Assembly (NCBI RefSeq): GCF_009765825.1
Contig: NZ_LMUR01000018.1
Coordinates: 307,986-371,985 of the forward strand
Direction of reading: 5' to 3'
Origin: Granulicella sp. L60
GTDB taxonomy: Bacteria > Acidobacteriota > Terriglobia > Terriglobales > Acidobacteriaceae
DNA length: 64,000 nt
The notes beneath the pieces are model-generated. The model saw nothing but the letters and a program-made list of their open reading frames with translations. It was not told the DNA's origin and ran no database searches. The translations under genes and the position numbers were made by a program. The first letter of the stretch is position 1, and each line of letters opens with the position of its first letter. Positions 35,607-44,705 of the stretch are shown one piece after another.

Positions 35607-36347
35607 ATGAGTGCTGATGCGAAGAAGGTTGCGCTGATTACGGGCGCTAATAAAGGGATTGGTCTTGAGACGGCTCGCCAGTTGGGCAAGCTTGGGATTA
35701 CGGTACTGGTTGGTGCGCGCGATGCGGCGAAGGGCGAGGCTGCTGTGGCTACGCTAAAGAAGGAAGGCATCGATGCGCGGGCGGTGAAGATCGACGTGGA
35801 TAAGCCGGCTGACTATGCTGCGGTGGCGAAGTTGATTGAAAAGGACTTCGGCAAGCTCGATATTCTGATCAACAATGCGGGTGTGTTTCTGGACGAGAGG
35901 GTTGCATCGAAGGCGAGCAAGACGTCACAGGAGCTGCTGCGCAAGACGTTCGACACGAATTTTTTTGCGGTCATTGAGTTGACCCAGACGTTGCTGCCGC
36001 TGTTGGAGAAGAGTCCCGCGGGCAGGATTGTGAATCTGTCGAGCATCCTGGGTTCGAGCACGCTGCATGCTACGCCGGGCTCGCCGATTTATGCGTCGAA
36101 GAACCTTGCTTACGATACGTCTAAGTCTGCGCTGAACGCGTTTACGGTTCATCTGGCGTATGAGCTGAAGGATACGAAGATCAAGGTGAATGCGGCGCAT
36201 CCGGGATGGGTGAAGACGGACATGGGCGGCGAGGGCGCGATGATGGAGATCGAGGATGGCGCGAAGACCTCGGTGGAGCTGGCGACGATCGGCGCGGATG
36301 GGCCGAATGGCGGCTTCATTCACATGGGTCAGTCGCTGCCCTGGTAA
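35607..36347 (+). CDS. Short-chain dehydrogenase/reductase
   Basis: The protein has 246 residues from the ATG at 35607, nine bases after AAGGAG; in-frame ATGs at 35586 and 35601 are less well placed. The Rossmann start is VALITGANKGIGLETARQLG, then ILINNAGVF, the catalytic Ser in IVNLSSILGSS and Tyr-Lys in YDTSKSALNAF. The carbonyl-reductase-like plan uses NADP(H), judged from the basic region after the second strand. The substrate is unknown. It follows the thioesterase by 34 bp and may belong to the same transcript. Confidence 0.9.
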   Translation: MSADAKKVALITGANKGIGLETARQLGKLGITVLVGARDAAKGEAAVATLKKEGIDARAVKIDVDKPADYAAVAKLIEKDFGKLDILINNAGVFLDERVASKASKTSQELLRKTFDTNFFAVIELTQTLLPLLEKSPAGRIVNLSSILGSSTLHATPGSPIYASKNLAYDTSKSALNAFTVHLAYELKDTKIKVNAAHPGWVKTDMGGEGAMMEIEDGAKTSVELATIGADGPNGGFIHMGQSLPW

Positions 36348-36365
36348 GAACGCTGTACGTTCTGT

Positions 36366-36401
36366 GGGTACCGAATCCTGGAGTTGGGAGATTCGGTACT
36401 C
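36366..36401. terminator. Bidirectional stem-loop between SDR and B12-binding genes
   Basis: GTACCGAATC (36368-36377) pairs perfectly with GATTCGGTAC (36390-36399), and the stem extends outward by a G-U and a G-C pair. It sits between convergent genes 19 bp past the SDR stop. Confidence 0.65.
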
Positions 36402-36425
36402 GGAGCTTATGACTGGATTTCAGTT

Positions 36426-36845
36426 CTATGCGGAGAGCAGGCCGCGTGGCTTTACGTGGTCGCGGATGAAGGTAATGGTGGTTTCGAGCGGCGTTCCCGG
36501 TCCGAAGATGGCCGAGACGCCACTTTCTTTTAAACGTGGCTGATCTTCATCGGGGATGGTGCCGCCGAGGACGAGCAGGATGTCTTCGGCTTTTTGTTCG
36601 CGGAGGAGTGCGACGATGCGGGGGACGAGGATGTTGTGTGCGCCGGAGAGGATGGAGAGGCCGATGCAGTCGACGTCCTCCTGGATGGCGGCGGTGACGA
36701 TCATCTCGGGGGTTTGGCGGAGGCCGGTGTAGATGACCTCCATGCCGGCGTCGCGGAGGGCGCGGGCGATGATCTTGGCGCCGCGGTCGTGGCCGTCGAG
36801 GCCGGGCTTGGCGACGAGGACGCGGATGGGAGGAGTGTTCTGCAC
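36426..36845 (-). CDS. Stand-alone cobalamin-binding domain protein (methylmalonyl-CoA mutase C-terminal subunit type)
   Basis: The protein has 139 residues from a GTG at 36845 with a poor ribosome site. It is a single B12-binding Rossmann-like domain: [20 protein letters not shown] contains the D-x-H-x2-G base-off histidine motif, followed by [16 protein letters not shown] and [14 protein letters not shown]. It is the separately encoded small subunit of methylmalonyl-CoA or isobutyryl-CoA mutase-like enzymes. The large catalytic subunit is not in the window. A frame running to 38009 is only a shadow of the esterase gene. Confidence 0.88.
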   Translation of the reverse strand: MQNTPPIRVLVAKPGLDGHDRGAKIIARALRDAGMEVIYTGLRQTPEMIVTAAIQEDVDCIGLSILSGAHNILVPRIVALLREQKAEDILLVLGGTIPDEDQPRLKESGVSAIFGPGTPLETTITFIRDHVKPRGLLSA

Positions 36846-36952
36846 TGAGAAGCGAGTATATCTGGCGAGAGGGTGCGTGGTGTAGTGCTTCGGGTTTTTG
36901 GCTGCTTCTGACTGCGATGATATGGCAGCAGATGGGGAACGCTTTAAGAAAG

Positions 36953-36982
36953 ACGCGGCCGGAGGGTTTCCTCTGGCCGCGT
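36953..36982 (-). terminator. Terminator of the carboxylesterase gene
   Basis: ACGCGGCC (36953-36960) and GGCCGCGT (36975-36982) form an 8-bp GC stem. On the minus strand CTTTCTT follows the stem, 22 bp after the esterase stop codon. Confidence 0.65.
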
Positions 36983-37003
36983 TTCTATGGTTGGTGTTGG
37001 TGG

Positions 37004-38641
37004 TTATTGCTTTGGTTTGGACCAAACGGAGTCGAGGAAGAGATAGCGGGCGCGTTGGTTGTCGGGTTTGGCTTGGGAGGTGGCATCGAGGTGCATGACC
37101 TGCCAGCCATCTTTTGCGTTGTAGGTGGGCCATGTGGGCAGGCCGGTGTTGTTGGGGTCGCCGGTGCGGGCGAAGTTGGTCCAGTAGGCTCCGATCTGGT
37201 CGGAGAGTTTGCGGTCTTCGGGACGCAAGGTTGTGCCGAGGCGGGAGTCGAGGGTTCCGAAGACGTACTCGATGTCGTCGGAGTGGAAGGCGCCGAGGAT
37301 GGCGGGGTGGAATTTGTCGCCGGGTGAGCCGAGGTCGAGACGGTAGCGGTAGACGGGGGATTGGCCGGTAACGACGTGGGCTTCGAGCCAGCGCCAGGTG
37401 GAGAAGGCGATGAAGCGGTCGCTGGCGAGGTCGCCTGCGGAGAGGGTGGCCTCGGCGTCGCTGGAGGCGGGATAGAGGGCGAGGAAGTCGTCTGCCTTGT
37501 CGCCGAACCTGGTGCGCGCGGATGCGGTGAAGGATTCGACGGTGGTGGGGGTCTTGGCCTGGATGACCTCTCCGCGTGCTTCGTCTGCGTTCCATCCGGC
37601 GAGGAGGGGGAGGTGCGCCTGATGGCCGGAGGCGTAGATGTTGGGGACGGAGTCTGGGAGGAAGTAGCCGTCGACGCTGATGCCGAAGCGGGGCGGGCGG
37701 GGAGTGGTCTTGGCGGTGGCGCCGCGGAGGATCTCGTCGGCGGAGAGCTTGCGGAGATCGGCGAGGCGGGAGGTGTTGTAGGCGGTCTGGGCGAAGGCGA
37801 CGTTGCGCGGCTCGAGGACTGCGCGGGATTCGGTGGGGAGGGAGGCGCCTGAGAAGGCTGCGCCGCTCTCTCCGATGGCTTTGGAGAAGAGGCCGCGAGC
37901 GAGGGGTGAGGCCATCTGGGCACTGACGGAGAAGGAGCCTGCGGACTCTCCGAAGATGGTGACGTTGGATGGGTCTCCGCCGAAGTTGGCGATGTTGGCG
38001 TTCACCCATTTTAGGGCTGCGGTCTGGTCGAGGAGGCCGTAGTTGCCGGAGGCGTGGTTGGGGGACTCGGCGGTGAGTTCGGGATGAGCGAAGAAGCCGA
38101 AGATGCCGAGGCGGTAGTTCATGGAGACGATGATGACGTTGCGATGGGCGAGGAACTGGCCGTCCTGACGGTTTTCGGAGGTGCTACCTGCGACGAAGCC
38201 GCCGCCGTAGATCCAGACCATGACGGGGAGGCTGCCGCGTTTGGCTTTGGCGGGAGCCCAGACGTTAAGGGTGAGGCAGTCTTCGCTGGGGCCGGGATCG
38301 TGGAAGGTCATGTCGTCGTACGAGTCGGACTGCATGCAGTGGCTGCCGAAGTCTTTGGCTGAGAGAGTGCGCTTCCATTTCTCCGCGGGTTGAGGGGGCT
38401 GCCAGCGAAGATCGCCGACGGGCGGGGCCGCGTAGGGGATGCCCTTGAAGGCGATGACCTGGTGGTCGGCGGTGTAGGCGCCTTCGACGTCGCCCTTGTC
38501 GGTCTTGACCTTTATGGAGTTGGTCTTGTCTTTGTGAAGATTTGGTTTCAGCTTCAGGGGGTTGACCGCGTGGGCGATCATCGCTGGCGCAAGGACAAGA
38601 AGGGACACAGCGAGGGAGGTTTTGGGGAGGCGCAGGGACAT
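37004..38641 (-). CDS. Exported type-B carboxylesterase
   Basis: The 545-residue alpha/beta hydrolase has a signal peptide (cleavage near IAHAV). The oxyanion-hole motif [14 protein letters not shown] and nucleophile elbow [14 protein letters not shown] (Ser233) are clear, with [11 protein letters not shown] ahead of them. A late histidine in [13 protein letters not shown] completes the probable triad. Such cholinesterase/PnbA-type enzymes hydrolyse carboxylic esters, here in the periplasm or outside the cell. The natural substrate is unknown. No operon partner is evident; the glycosyltransferase gene 55 bp downstream of its start region is on the same strand. Confidence 0.92.
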   Translation of the reverse strand: MSLRLPKTSLAVSLLVLAPAMIAHAVNPLKLKPNLHKDKTNSIKVKTDKGDVEGAYTADHQVIAFKGIPYAAPPVGDLRWQPPQPAEKWKRTLSAKDFGSHCMQSDSYDDMTFHDPGPSEDCLTLNVWAPAKAKRGSLPVMVWIYGGGFVAGSTSENRQDGQFLAHRNVIIVSMNYRLGIFGFFAHPELTAESPNHASGNYGLLDQTAALKWVNANIANFGGDPSNVTIFGESAGSFSVSAQMASPLARGLFSKAIGESGAAFSGASLPTESRAVLEPRNVAFAQTAYNTSRLADLRKLSADEILRGATAKTTPRPPRFGISVDGYFLPDSVPNIYASGHQAHLPLLAGWNADEARGEVIQAKTPTTVESFTASARTRFGDKADDFLALYPASSDAEATLSAGDLASDRFIAFSTWRWLEAHVVTGQSPVYRYRLDLGSPGDKFHPAILGAFHSDDIEYVFGTLDSRLGTTLRPEDRKLSDQIGAYWTNFARTGDPNNTGLPTWPTYNAKDGWQVMHLDATSQAKPDNQRARYLFLDSVWSKPKQ

Positions 38642-38696
38642 GAGTGTTTCTCCGGAGATGAAAATATCACGAGCGGTTGATGAGGGTGCGAATTGC

Positions 38697-39506
38697 TTAT
38701 GGATGTTGCACTGTGGCCTGAGATTGTTTGCGTGTGCGCTCCCAGGCCTTGGCGTACTGCCAGCTGGTGTAGGTGGCGTGGTAGAGGTGAAGCAGAAGAC
38801 CTTCGCGGCCGTCGAGGAGTCCGAAGCGAAGAAGATAGTTGCGGAAGAAGACGAAGGTTGGAAGAAGAAGGACGTTCCAGAGGAAGGCGATGGGAGAGCG
38901 GCTGATGCGGCCTTTGTCGATGAGGGTTTGGATGCCGAGGGTGCTGTAGTGGTTCAGGTGCTCGACGTAGTTTTCGACGGTGGGGTAGGCGTGGTGGACG
39001 ATGTCGAAGCGGAGGGTTTCGAGGTCGCCGTCGAGGGTGATGGTCTCGTGGACGGGACGGTCGGTGAAACGGGCGGGCGGGGCGAAATTTGCGGCATGGC
39101 GACGGAAGAGGCGGAGTTTGGGATCGGGATAGTAGCCGCCGTGGCGAATCCAGCGGTCGAGAAAGATGTTGCGTCGGCGGAGGAGGTAGGCGTCGGCGGA
39201 GGGCGGGAGAGAGAGGAGGTTGCGAATCTCGGTCTGGAGCTGGGGGCTGAGCGCCTCGTCTGCGTCGAGAGAGAGGATCCAGGTGCCGGTGCATTGTTCG
39301 ATGGCGAAGTTTTTCTGCGCAGCGAAGCCTCGCCAGGGTTCGAGGAAGAGTCTGGCTTTGAAGGAGGCGGCGATCTCGAGGGTGCGATCTGTCGAGCCGG
39401 AGTCAACGACGATGATCTCGTGAGCGAACTGCACGCTGGCGAGGGTACGCGCGAGGTTAGCCTCCTCGTTGAGCGTGATGATGGCTACGGACAGCGTCTG
39501 CGTCAT
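38697..39506 (-). CDS. Glycosyltransferase family 2, WaaE/KdtX-like
   Basis: The protein has 269 residues from the ATG at 39506; the frame upstream to 39845 is low-complexity shadow of the frataxin gene. GT-A motifs are VAIITLNEEANLARTLASVQ, IIVVDSGSTDRT, the metal-binding SLDADEALSP, and LRRRNIFLDRWIRHGGYYPD. The C-terminal region has two hydrophobic segments (FLWNVLLLPTFVFFRNYLLR). The sequence resembles the LPS-core beta-1,4-glucosyltransferase group WaaE/KdtX. Probable role is lipopolysaccharide or glycolipid sugar addition at the inner membrane. Confidence 0.9.
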   Translation of the reverse strand: MTQTLSVAIITLNEEANLARTLASVQFAHEIIVVDSGSTDRTLEIAASFKARLFLEPWRGFAAQKNFAIEQCTGTWILSLDADEALSPQLQTEIRNLLSLPPSADAYLLRRRNIFLDRWIRHGGYYPDPKLRLFRRHAANFAPPARFTDRPVHETITLDGDLETLRFDIVHHAYPTVENYVEHLNHYSTLGIQTLIDKGRISRSPIAFLWNVLLLPTFVFFRNYLLRFGLLDGREGLLLHLYHATYTSWQYAKAWERTRKQSQATVQHP

Positions 39507-39645
39507 GATGGCTATCTCTCTCGACGAACGGGCGCTCTGTGGTGCTACGTGTGGTTCTTCGGTGCGATCGACGCAGATGACGCAGATCTGGATGAGCTTG
39601 AGGATGCTTCTACTGTAAGGCAGATGTGGTGATAGTGCGTGTGTT

Positions 39646-39984
39646 TTATGGGAGGGTGATGGTGGGGTCGTCGAGGTGCTCGCGGAGGAGGCGCTGGACG
39701 AGGGTTTTGAGATCTTCACCGGTTTTAGCGAGGGCAAAGGCCTGGGTGGCTTCGTTCCAGTCGAGCTTGTAGCTGGTGGCCTGGGCAGAGATCCAGACCT
39801 GGCGGATGGGGGTGTTGGGGGTGATGACGAACTTGCTGGAGCCATTCTCGAAGATGATGTTCATGACGCCGTTGTTGTCTTCGAACTCGAAGGTGCCGTC
39901 GTCGTCTTCCGCGGAGATGAGGGACTGTTTGAGGGATTCTAGGGCGAGGTCGGATTCGCGGCGGAAGGTGGCTTCGTCGATCAT
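39646..39984 (-). CDS. cyaY: Frataxin/CyaY-like iron-binding protein
   Basis: The 112-residue protein matches the frataxin fold along its whole length: an acidic first helix (IDEATFRRESDLALESLKQS), acidic ridge AEDDDGTFEFEDNN, the conserved strand FVITPNTPIRQVWISA and SYKLDWNEATQAF. CyaY binds iron through the acidic ridge and tunes Fe-S cluster assembly with IscS. No isc or suf genes are nearby, so it stands alone between a glycosyltransferase and a secreted protein. Cytoplasmic. Confidence 0.85.
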   Translation of the reverse strand: MIDEATFRRESDLALESLKQSLISAEDDDGTFEFEDNNGVMNIIFENGSSKFVITPNTPIRQVWISAQATSYKLDWNEATQAFALAKTGEDLKTLVQRLLREHLDDPTITLP

Positions 39985-40067
39985 GGGGTTAGTTTAGCTG
40001 GTTGCGCGGTGAACGTGCTTTAGCCCGGCACGTAGGGCGTGTTCGGTGGCGCTGCAGAATAAAAAAA

Positions 40068-40094
40068 CGGCCGCCCTAGGCATTCGGGCGGCCG
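40068..40094 (-). terminator. Rho-independent terminator of the TIGR03118-type gene
   Basis: CGGCCGCCC (40068-40076) pairs with GGGCGGCCG (40086-40094). On the minus strand the stem is followed by seven T residues, 20 bp past the stop codon. Confidence 0.85.
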
Positions 40095-40113
40095 GTGAGG
40101 TAAAACATCTGAC

Positions 40114-41874
40114 CTACTGCACGGTGAGGGCAATGGTCGTATTTTGGGTGAGGCTTCCGGAGGTCGCGGTGATGGTTACTTGCTGGACGCCGGATGGTGT
40201 GCCGGGTGTGGACGTGGGTGCGGGGGTGGAGGCGGCTGGTGAGGCGGCGCCGTTCATCGAACTGGAGCAGCCGATGGCAAGACCCGAGGTGACGAGCAGA
40301 AGCATGAAGAGGCCAAGAAGCTGCAGAGGGTTGGACTTTCTGCCGGCGCGTCTGCGAGAGAAGGCAAGAATAGAGCCGAAGGGCAGGAGAAAGGCTGCCA
40401 CGATGGTGCCTGCTTCGCGATTCCAGGGGCTGAGATGCTTTTGCTGGGCCATGCTTGCTGCGGTTTGAATGGTGACGGTGCTGGTGGCAGCGGCAGTGGG
40501 AGTTACGCTGAGCTGGCTGGGGGAGAAGGTGCAGGTGACACCGACGGGTCCACTGCAGGCGAGCGTGACGTTTCCGCTGAAGCTGTTGGTGGGTGCGACG
40601 CTGATGGTAGCGGTGGTGGAGCTTCCGGCGGTAACGGAGGCAGTCGAGGTGGAAGCACTGAATCCGAAGGCAGGAGTGCCGGTGGCAGTGGCGGAGTTGG
40701 CGATGCCGGCAAAGAGGCCATGCTGCTCGTTAGCAAGACCGGCGGCGATGTAGAGGGTGTTGGGGTCGCCGGCACCGGCGGGAGTTGCGTTGCTTTGGCC
40801 GAAGGTGATCTCCCAGAGTGAGGCGTAGGAGAGTGCTTTGCCGGTGGCGTCGGTGAGCTGGCCCTGGAAGGCGAAGGTGGTGGGGTTGTAGGCGTTGATG
40901 ATGCCGTCGCCGAAGTTGCCGATGAGGAGGTCGCCGCCGAAGACGCCGAAGCCGGTGGGCGCGATGGCTACGCCCCAGGGGGCGTTGAGATTGCCGCCGG
41001 TGATGGCGCGCGCGACGAAGTTGCCGTTGGTGTCGAAGACGTCGACGATGCCGTTTCCTGCGCCCACGGTCTGCATGTAGGAGGTTGCAGCGGGATGTGT
41101 TCCGGAAGAGGAGACCGCGTAGCCGCCGACGACGGGTGAGGTGGGCGAGGTGGTGGTGGTGGCGCGCAGGGCGTAGGTGACGAAGACCTGGTTGCCGATG
41201 GTGTGGACGGCGAAGGGTGAGTAGCTCGCGGGGAGGTTTGGATCGGTGAAGGTTCCAGCCAAGGTGGCGGCTTTGAAGTTGCTGTCGTAGACCTCGATGT
41301 CGGATCCCTGGCCGAAGTTGGCGGCGAGGATGAAGTTTCCGTTGGCGTTGGTCAGGAGCGCCATGTCGGTGTAGACGGCGTTGTTGGCGCTGTTATTGAT
41401 GGCGATCTGGGCCACGCTGTTGGTGGTGCCGAGTGCGCTGTTCCAACCGCTGATGGTGCCGTCGAGCGTAGAGAAGAGGAAGGTGGAGGCGGACCCGTTG
41501 GGCAGGTTGAAGCCTGCGCCTGAGGCGTTGAAGACGGTTCCAGAAGGAACGCCGGTACCAGTGCCGGAGGCTGCCGGGATGGAGACTTTGAACGGAATGG
41601 TTCCGGTTGCGGTGGCGACGTAGTCGAAGCCGGTGGCCTGGGTGTTGATCCAGAAGGCAGGGCCAACGGAGACTCCCCATGGATTGATGAAGTTGGGATC
41701 TGTAGCGGTTGCGGTTACAGATCCGTCAGAGAGGATGTTGGTCGCCTGGTAACTTCCGGCGGTCTGGGCGTTGGCTGAGATGCCCAAGGATGCGGCTCCG
41801 ATCAGAGTCGCGACGAGGGCTTTGATTCCTGCTCTTTTATTTACAAGGCCGGGATGATGGATGAAGTTTTGCAT
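40114..41874 (-). CDS. Exported TIGR03118-family beta-propeller-like protein with Ig-like C-terminal region
   Basis: The protein has 586 residues with a signal peptide (cleavage near ISANAQ). Residues about 40-400 match the TIGR03118 pattern: YQATNILSDGS, DPNFINPWGVSVGPAFWINT, and repeated propeller strands such as GGDLLIGNFGDGIINAY. A bacterial Ig-like stretch follows (SVTAGSSTTATISVAPTNSF). Near the C-terminus is one membrane helix (LLGLFMLLLVTSGLAIGCSS), then a Ser/Thr/Pro tail. Function is unknown; family members are surface or exported proteins. A probable Pho-box-like array lies 105 bp upstream. Confidence 0.8.
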   Translation of the reverse strand: MQNFIHHPGLVNKRAGIKALVATLIGAASLGISANAQTAGSYQATNILSDGSVTATATDPNFINPWGVSVGPAFWINTQATGFDYVATATGTIPFKVSIPAASGTGTGVPSGTVFNASGAGFNLPNGSASTFLFSTLDGTISGWNSALGTTNSVAQIAINNSANNAVYTDMALLTNANGNFILAANFGQGSDIEVYDSNFKAATLAGTFTDPNLPASYSPFAVHTIGNQVFVTYALRATTTTSPTSPVVGGYAVSSSGTHPAATSYMQTVGAGNGIVDVFDTNGNFVARAITGGNLNAPWGVAIAPTGFGVFGGDLLIGNFGDGIINAYNPTTFAFQGQLTDATGKALSYASLWEITFGQSNATPAGAGDPNTLYIAAGLANEQHGLFAGIANSATATGTPAFGFSASTSTASVTAGSSTTATISVAPTNSFSGNVTLACSGPVGVTCTFSPSQLSVTPTAAATSTVTIQTAASMAQQKHLSPWNREAGTIVAAFLLPFGSILAFSRRRAGRKSNPLQLLGLFMLLLVTSGLAIGCSSSMNGAASPAASTPAPTSTPGTPSGVQQVTITATSGSLTQNTTIALTVQ

Positions 41875-42194
41875 GATCTCTACTCTTTTTCCTTCTCTGC
41901 AGGGAAGCAGACTTACCTGCCGGACGGGGAGGGCTTCGTCCGGTCAAGTTGAAGTGTAGGGAGAGCGGCGAGTGAGTGTGTCAGCACATTGTCAGGGCAT
42001 TGTCACCGCAAGGTCATTCGTTTGTAACGAAGGGGATTGGTGAGCGATGAGTACGGTCGAACACTGCGAATCGGCTTGCGAAGACCGCGTCTCATTGACG
42101 CTGAGTTAGTCGGTCGAGTAACGTTCCGGTTATTTCTCAGATCAATCTTTTATTGGCCGCTGTTTGTATTGGCGATCTGATGAGAAGATGAGGA
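41875..42194. other. 320-bp divergent intergenic region
   Basis: It separates the TIGR03118-type gene (minus) and the amidase (plus). It contains the four-unit TGTCA direct repeat at 41979-42016 and otherwise no gene or clear hairpin that I can support. Confidence 0.6.
41979..42016 (+). promoter_or_regulatory. Pho-box-like array of four direct repeats with 11-bp period
   Basis: TGTCA occurs at 41979, 41990 and 42001 and GGTCA at 42012, each exactly 11 bp apart, with CAT or similar before the next unit. OmpR-family activators such as PhoB bind direct repeats of this sequence and period. The orientation points toward the amidase at 42195. Confidence 0.5.
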
Positions 42195-43937
42195 ATGACG
42201 CGAAAGAGCTTGTTCTTCGTTGCCGCCGTTTGCCTTGCTTCGTCCTTTGTCGCTCGTCCATTGTTCGCCGACGCTGCCCGTGGAAGGCCTGTAGAAGCTG
42301 GTGCACCGTCTCAGACAGAGATGGATAAGGATCTGATGGAGGTCACTATTCCTCAGCTCGAGAGGTTTTACGCTTCTCATAAGTACACCGTGACCCAGGT
42401 GGTGCAGTGGTACATTGCGCGCATCCATAGATACAACGGTATCTACAGGGCGGTGCAGACTCTTGATGAGTCGGGTGCTCTTGCAACGGCTGCTCGAGAG
42501 GATGCGGAAGCAGCGCGCGAGAGTATTCAGCGAGGACCGATGTGGGGTGTTCCCATTGTGACTAAGGCGAATACCAGTATTAAAGGGCTTGTAACTACGG
42601 ATGGGTGGGAGGGATATAAGATTCCCGGCCATGAGTTCGTTGCGACAAAGGATGCGACGATTGTTGCGAAGCTAAAGGGCGCGGGCGCGGTCCTTCTTGG
42701 ACAGACGAATATGCCGGATTTCGCGGCGAGCGATACGAATCGGAGCACGGCGTTCGGCAGGACAGGGAATGCGTACGATGTTCGCTTCAGTCCGGGTGGG
42801 TCGTCGGGCGGCACGGTGACGGCGGTTACATCGAACTTCGCGATGCTCGGCAATGGAACTGATACGGGCAACTCTATCCGTATGCCCGCGGCGACGAGCG
42901 CAGTGATTGGGGTTTTCCCGACTCGCGGGCTGGTGAGTATCGCGGGGATTGCGCCGCTTGACTGGCTGCTCGATAATACGGGACCGATTGCACGTACGGT
43001 GACCGATGCCGCTATTGCGCTGACGGTGATGGCGGGCGAAGATCCTCTGGATGCGCGGACTGCAGATTCGGCGGCGAAGGCTCAGCCGGGACCTTATACG
43101 CAGTATCTGCAGACGAATGCACTGAAGGGTAAGAGGTTTGGAGTGCCGGCGTTCATCCTGAATGGAGCTGGCGTTCCGTTCCAGGGAGTTCATGCGTCTG
43201 TGCCTGAGAGTGTTGCGGCTGATGAGGAGGCTGCGGCTCGGACTTTGCTACGGCCGGAGACGCGCGCGGCTTTCATGAAGGCGATTGAAGGACTGCGGGC
43301 TGCGGGTGCGACGGTTGTTATTGACGACTCTATTCTGCCGGATAGTTTTGCGCAGATTGTAAGCCGGGTGGGTACGTTTCCGTATACGCGGGAGGGAACA
43401 GAGAATTATCTAAAGGTCTTCGGTCCTGCACAGTATCACTCGGCAGATGAGTATGAGAGGGTGGTTGGGTCGCCTCTGCCGGCTACGATTTTGCAAGGCG
43501 CAACCATCGGCGATCGTAAGGCTGAGGTGCTGCCCGCGCAGGCGACTGTTGAGACGGATCCGAGTGCGGAGGCTAACTACTATGGGCCGCGACGGCACGC
43601 GCTGGAACTTTATAACGAGGCTTTGGATCGGTTGCATCTCGATGGGTTCGTCTACCCTGCGACGCAGATGCCTCCACCGGATGAGACGATGCCGCAGGAT
43701 GGCCGTATCAGTGGGGGGCCGCATAGCGATACGAGCTGGGTCAACATGATTGGCGTGCCTGCCGTGGTCGTGGTTGGCGGATTTTATCCAGGTGGACTTC
43801 CGTTTGGATTGGAGATCTCTACCAGGCCGTGGAAGGACGGCGATCTACTGGGCTACGCCTATGCTTACGAGCAGGCGACGAAGTATCGTCGGCCGCCTGT
43901 GCTGGTGGAGAGTGGTTTGTTGCCGGACGCGCGGTGA
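42195..43937 (+). CDS. Exported amidase-signature family amidase
   Basis: The 580-residue protein has a signal peptide (cleavage near LFADA), unusual for cytoplasmic GatA-type amidases and pointing to periplasmic action. The Ser-cisSer-Lys triad is visible: lysine in IVTKANTSIKGL, serine in SPGGSSGGTVTAV and serine in GTDTGNSIRMPAAT (Ser replaces the common second Gly in GGS). The C-terminal NMIGVPAVVVVGGFYPGGLPFGLEI is also typical. It hydrolyses a C-N amide bond of unknown substrate, perhaps an amino-acid or peptide amide. The divergent region upstream carries the TGTCA array. Confidence 0.92.
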   Translation: MTRKSLFFVAAVCLASSFVARPLFADAARGRPVEAGAPSQTEMDKDLMEVTIPQLERFYASHKYTVTQVVQWYIARIHRYNGIYRAVQTLDESGALATAAREDAEAARESIQRGPMWGVPIVTKANTSIKGLVTTDGWEGYKIPGHEFVATKDATIVAKLKGAGAVLLGQTNMPDFAASDTNRSTAFGRTGNAYDVRFSPGGSSGGTVTAVTSNFAMLGNGTDTGNSIRMPAATSAVIGVFPTRGLVSIAGIAPLDWLLDNTGPIARTVTDAAIALTVMAGEDPLDARTADSAAKAQPGPYTQYLQTNALKGKRFGVPAFILNGAGVPFQGVHASVPESVAADEEAAARTLLRPETRAAFMKAIEGLRAAGATVVIDDSILPDSFAQIVSRVGTFPYTREGTENYLKVFGPAQYHSADEYERVVGSPLPATILQGATIGDRKAEVLPAQATVETDPSAEANYYGPRRHALELYNEALDRLHLDGFVYPATQMPPPDETMPQDGRISGGPHSDTSWVNMIGVPAVVVVGGFYPGGLPFGLEISTRPWKDGDLLGYAYAYEQATKYRRPPVLVESGLLPDAR

Positions 43938-44705
43938 TCGGGTGATGGGCTGGGGGATGCGGGTTAATACAATGGCTCGATTCTGCATCAGAAGTTTTTA
44001 GGAAGATTATTCCGCAGGCCTTTCCATTTGGATATCGTATTGATCAATTGTGACTTCAACCTTTGCATCTCATCGGGTATATGTATTGATTTAGCGAATC
44101 ACTGTAGACCGTCTATGTAATGGAGCACTTAGACGTTTAGGATTCTGTATGGATTACAGCTCCTCGTGTCGCACATCACGTGCTGAGACGCCGCGGCCAG
44201 GTTGAACTTGACTATGATGGTTGCAAACGTAGGCGCTTCTTAGAAGCTGAGCCAGTATTTGCACGCTTTACGTATGTTCTTATCCAGACATCTGTTCCCG
44301 CCAAACCTTGGGTAACCTTTGCAGCCTTAGTGAATTGAGAATGTAGCTGGGATTGGAGCTCACACCCGATCGCCAAGCGTCGCGCTTTCGCGACACTCGC
44401 TTATTTCAAGGACAGGAGCCGTTCTATTTTCATACGAATCTGTGCTCTGTCACGGATGTATAGATGACAGTTTGCGACTCTACAGCCTCTGCTGCGGGTG
44501 TTGTTTCGCATAAACATAGTCCTTATTTTGTGATATTTGGTTTCAGAATCGCGATGGTCCGAGGGGTGTTCTTTCGCCGGTTTCGATCGTTTCAATTTCC
44601 CTTTCGTTCTCTATTCAATGAGGTTTGATCGACACAGGCAGAGGCTCATCTTTAGGCGTTCCTGATGGAGAATCTCCTACCATCGGTTTGTACAGGAGGT
44701 ACATT
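43938..44705 (+). other. 768-bp non-coding stretch upstream of the second giant TonB receptor
   Basis: I see no supportable gene here. The middle is AT-richer than the neighbours. A short hairpin, GTCGCG (44379-44384) with CGCGAC (44389-44394), lies about 310 bp before the receptor start. AGGAGGT (44694-44700) is the receptor's ribosome site. The length leaves room for a long 5' leader or a small RNA. Confidence 0.5.

Noticed and set aside
36846..38009. Long N-terminal extension of the B12-binding protein frame
   Set aside because: It runs through the esterase gene in another frame, with low-complexity basic sequence and no domain.
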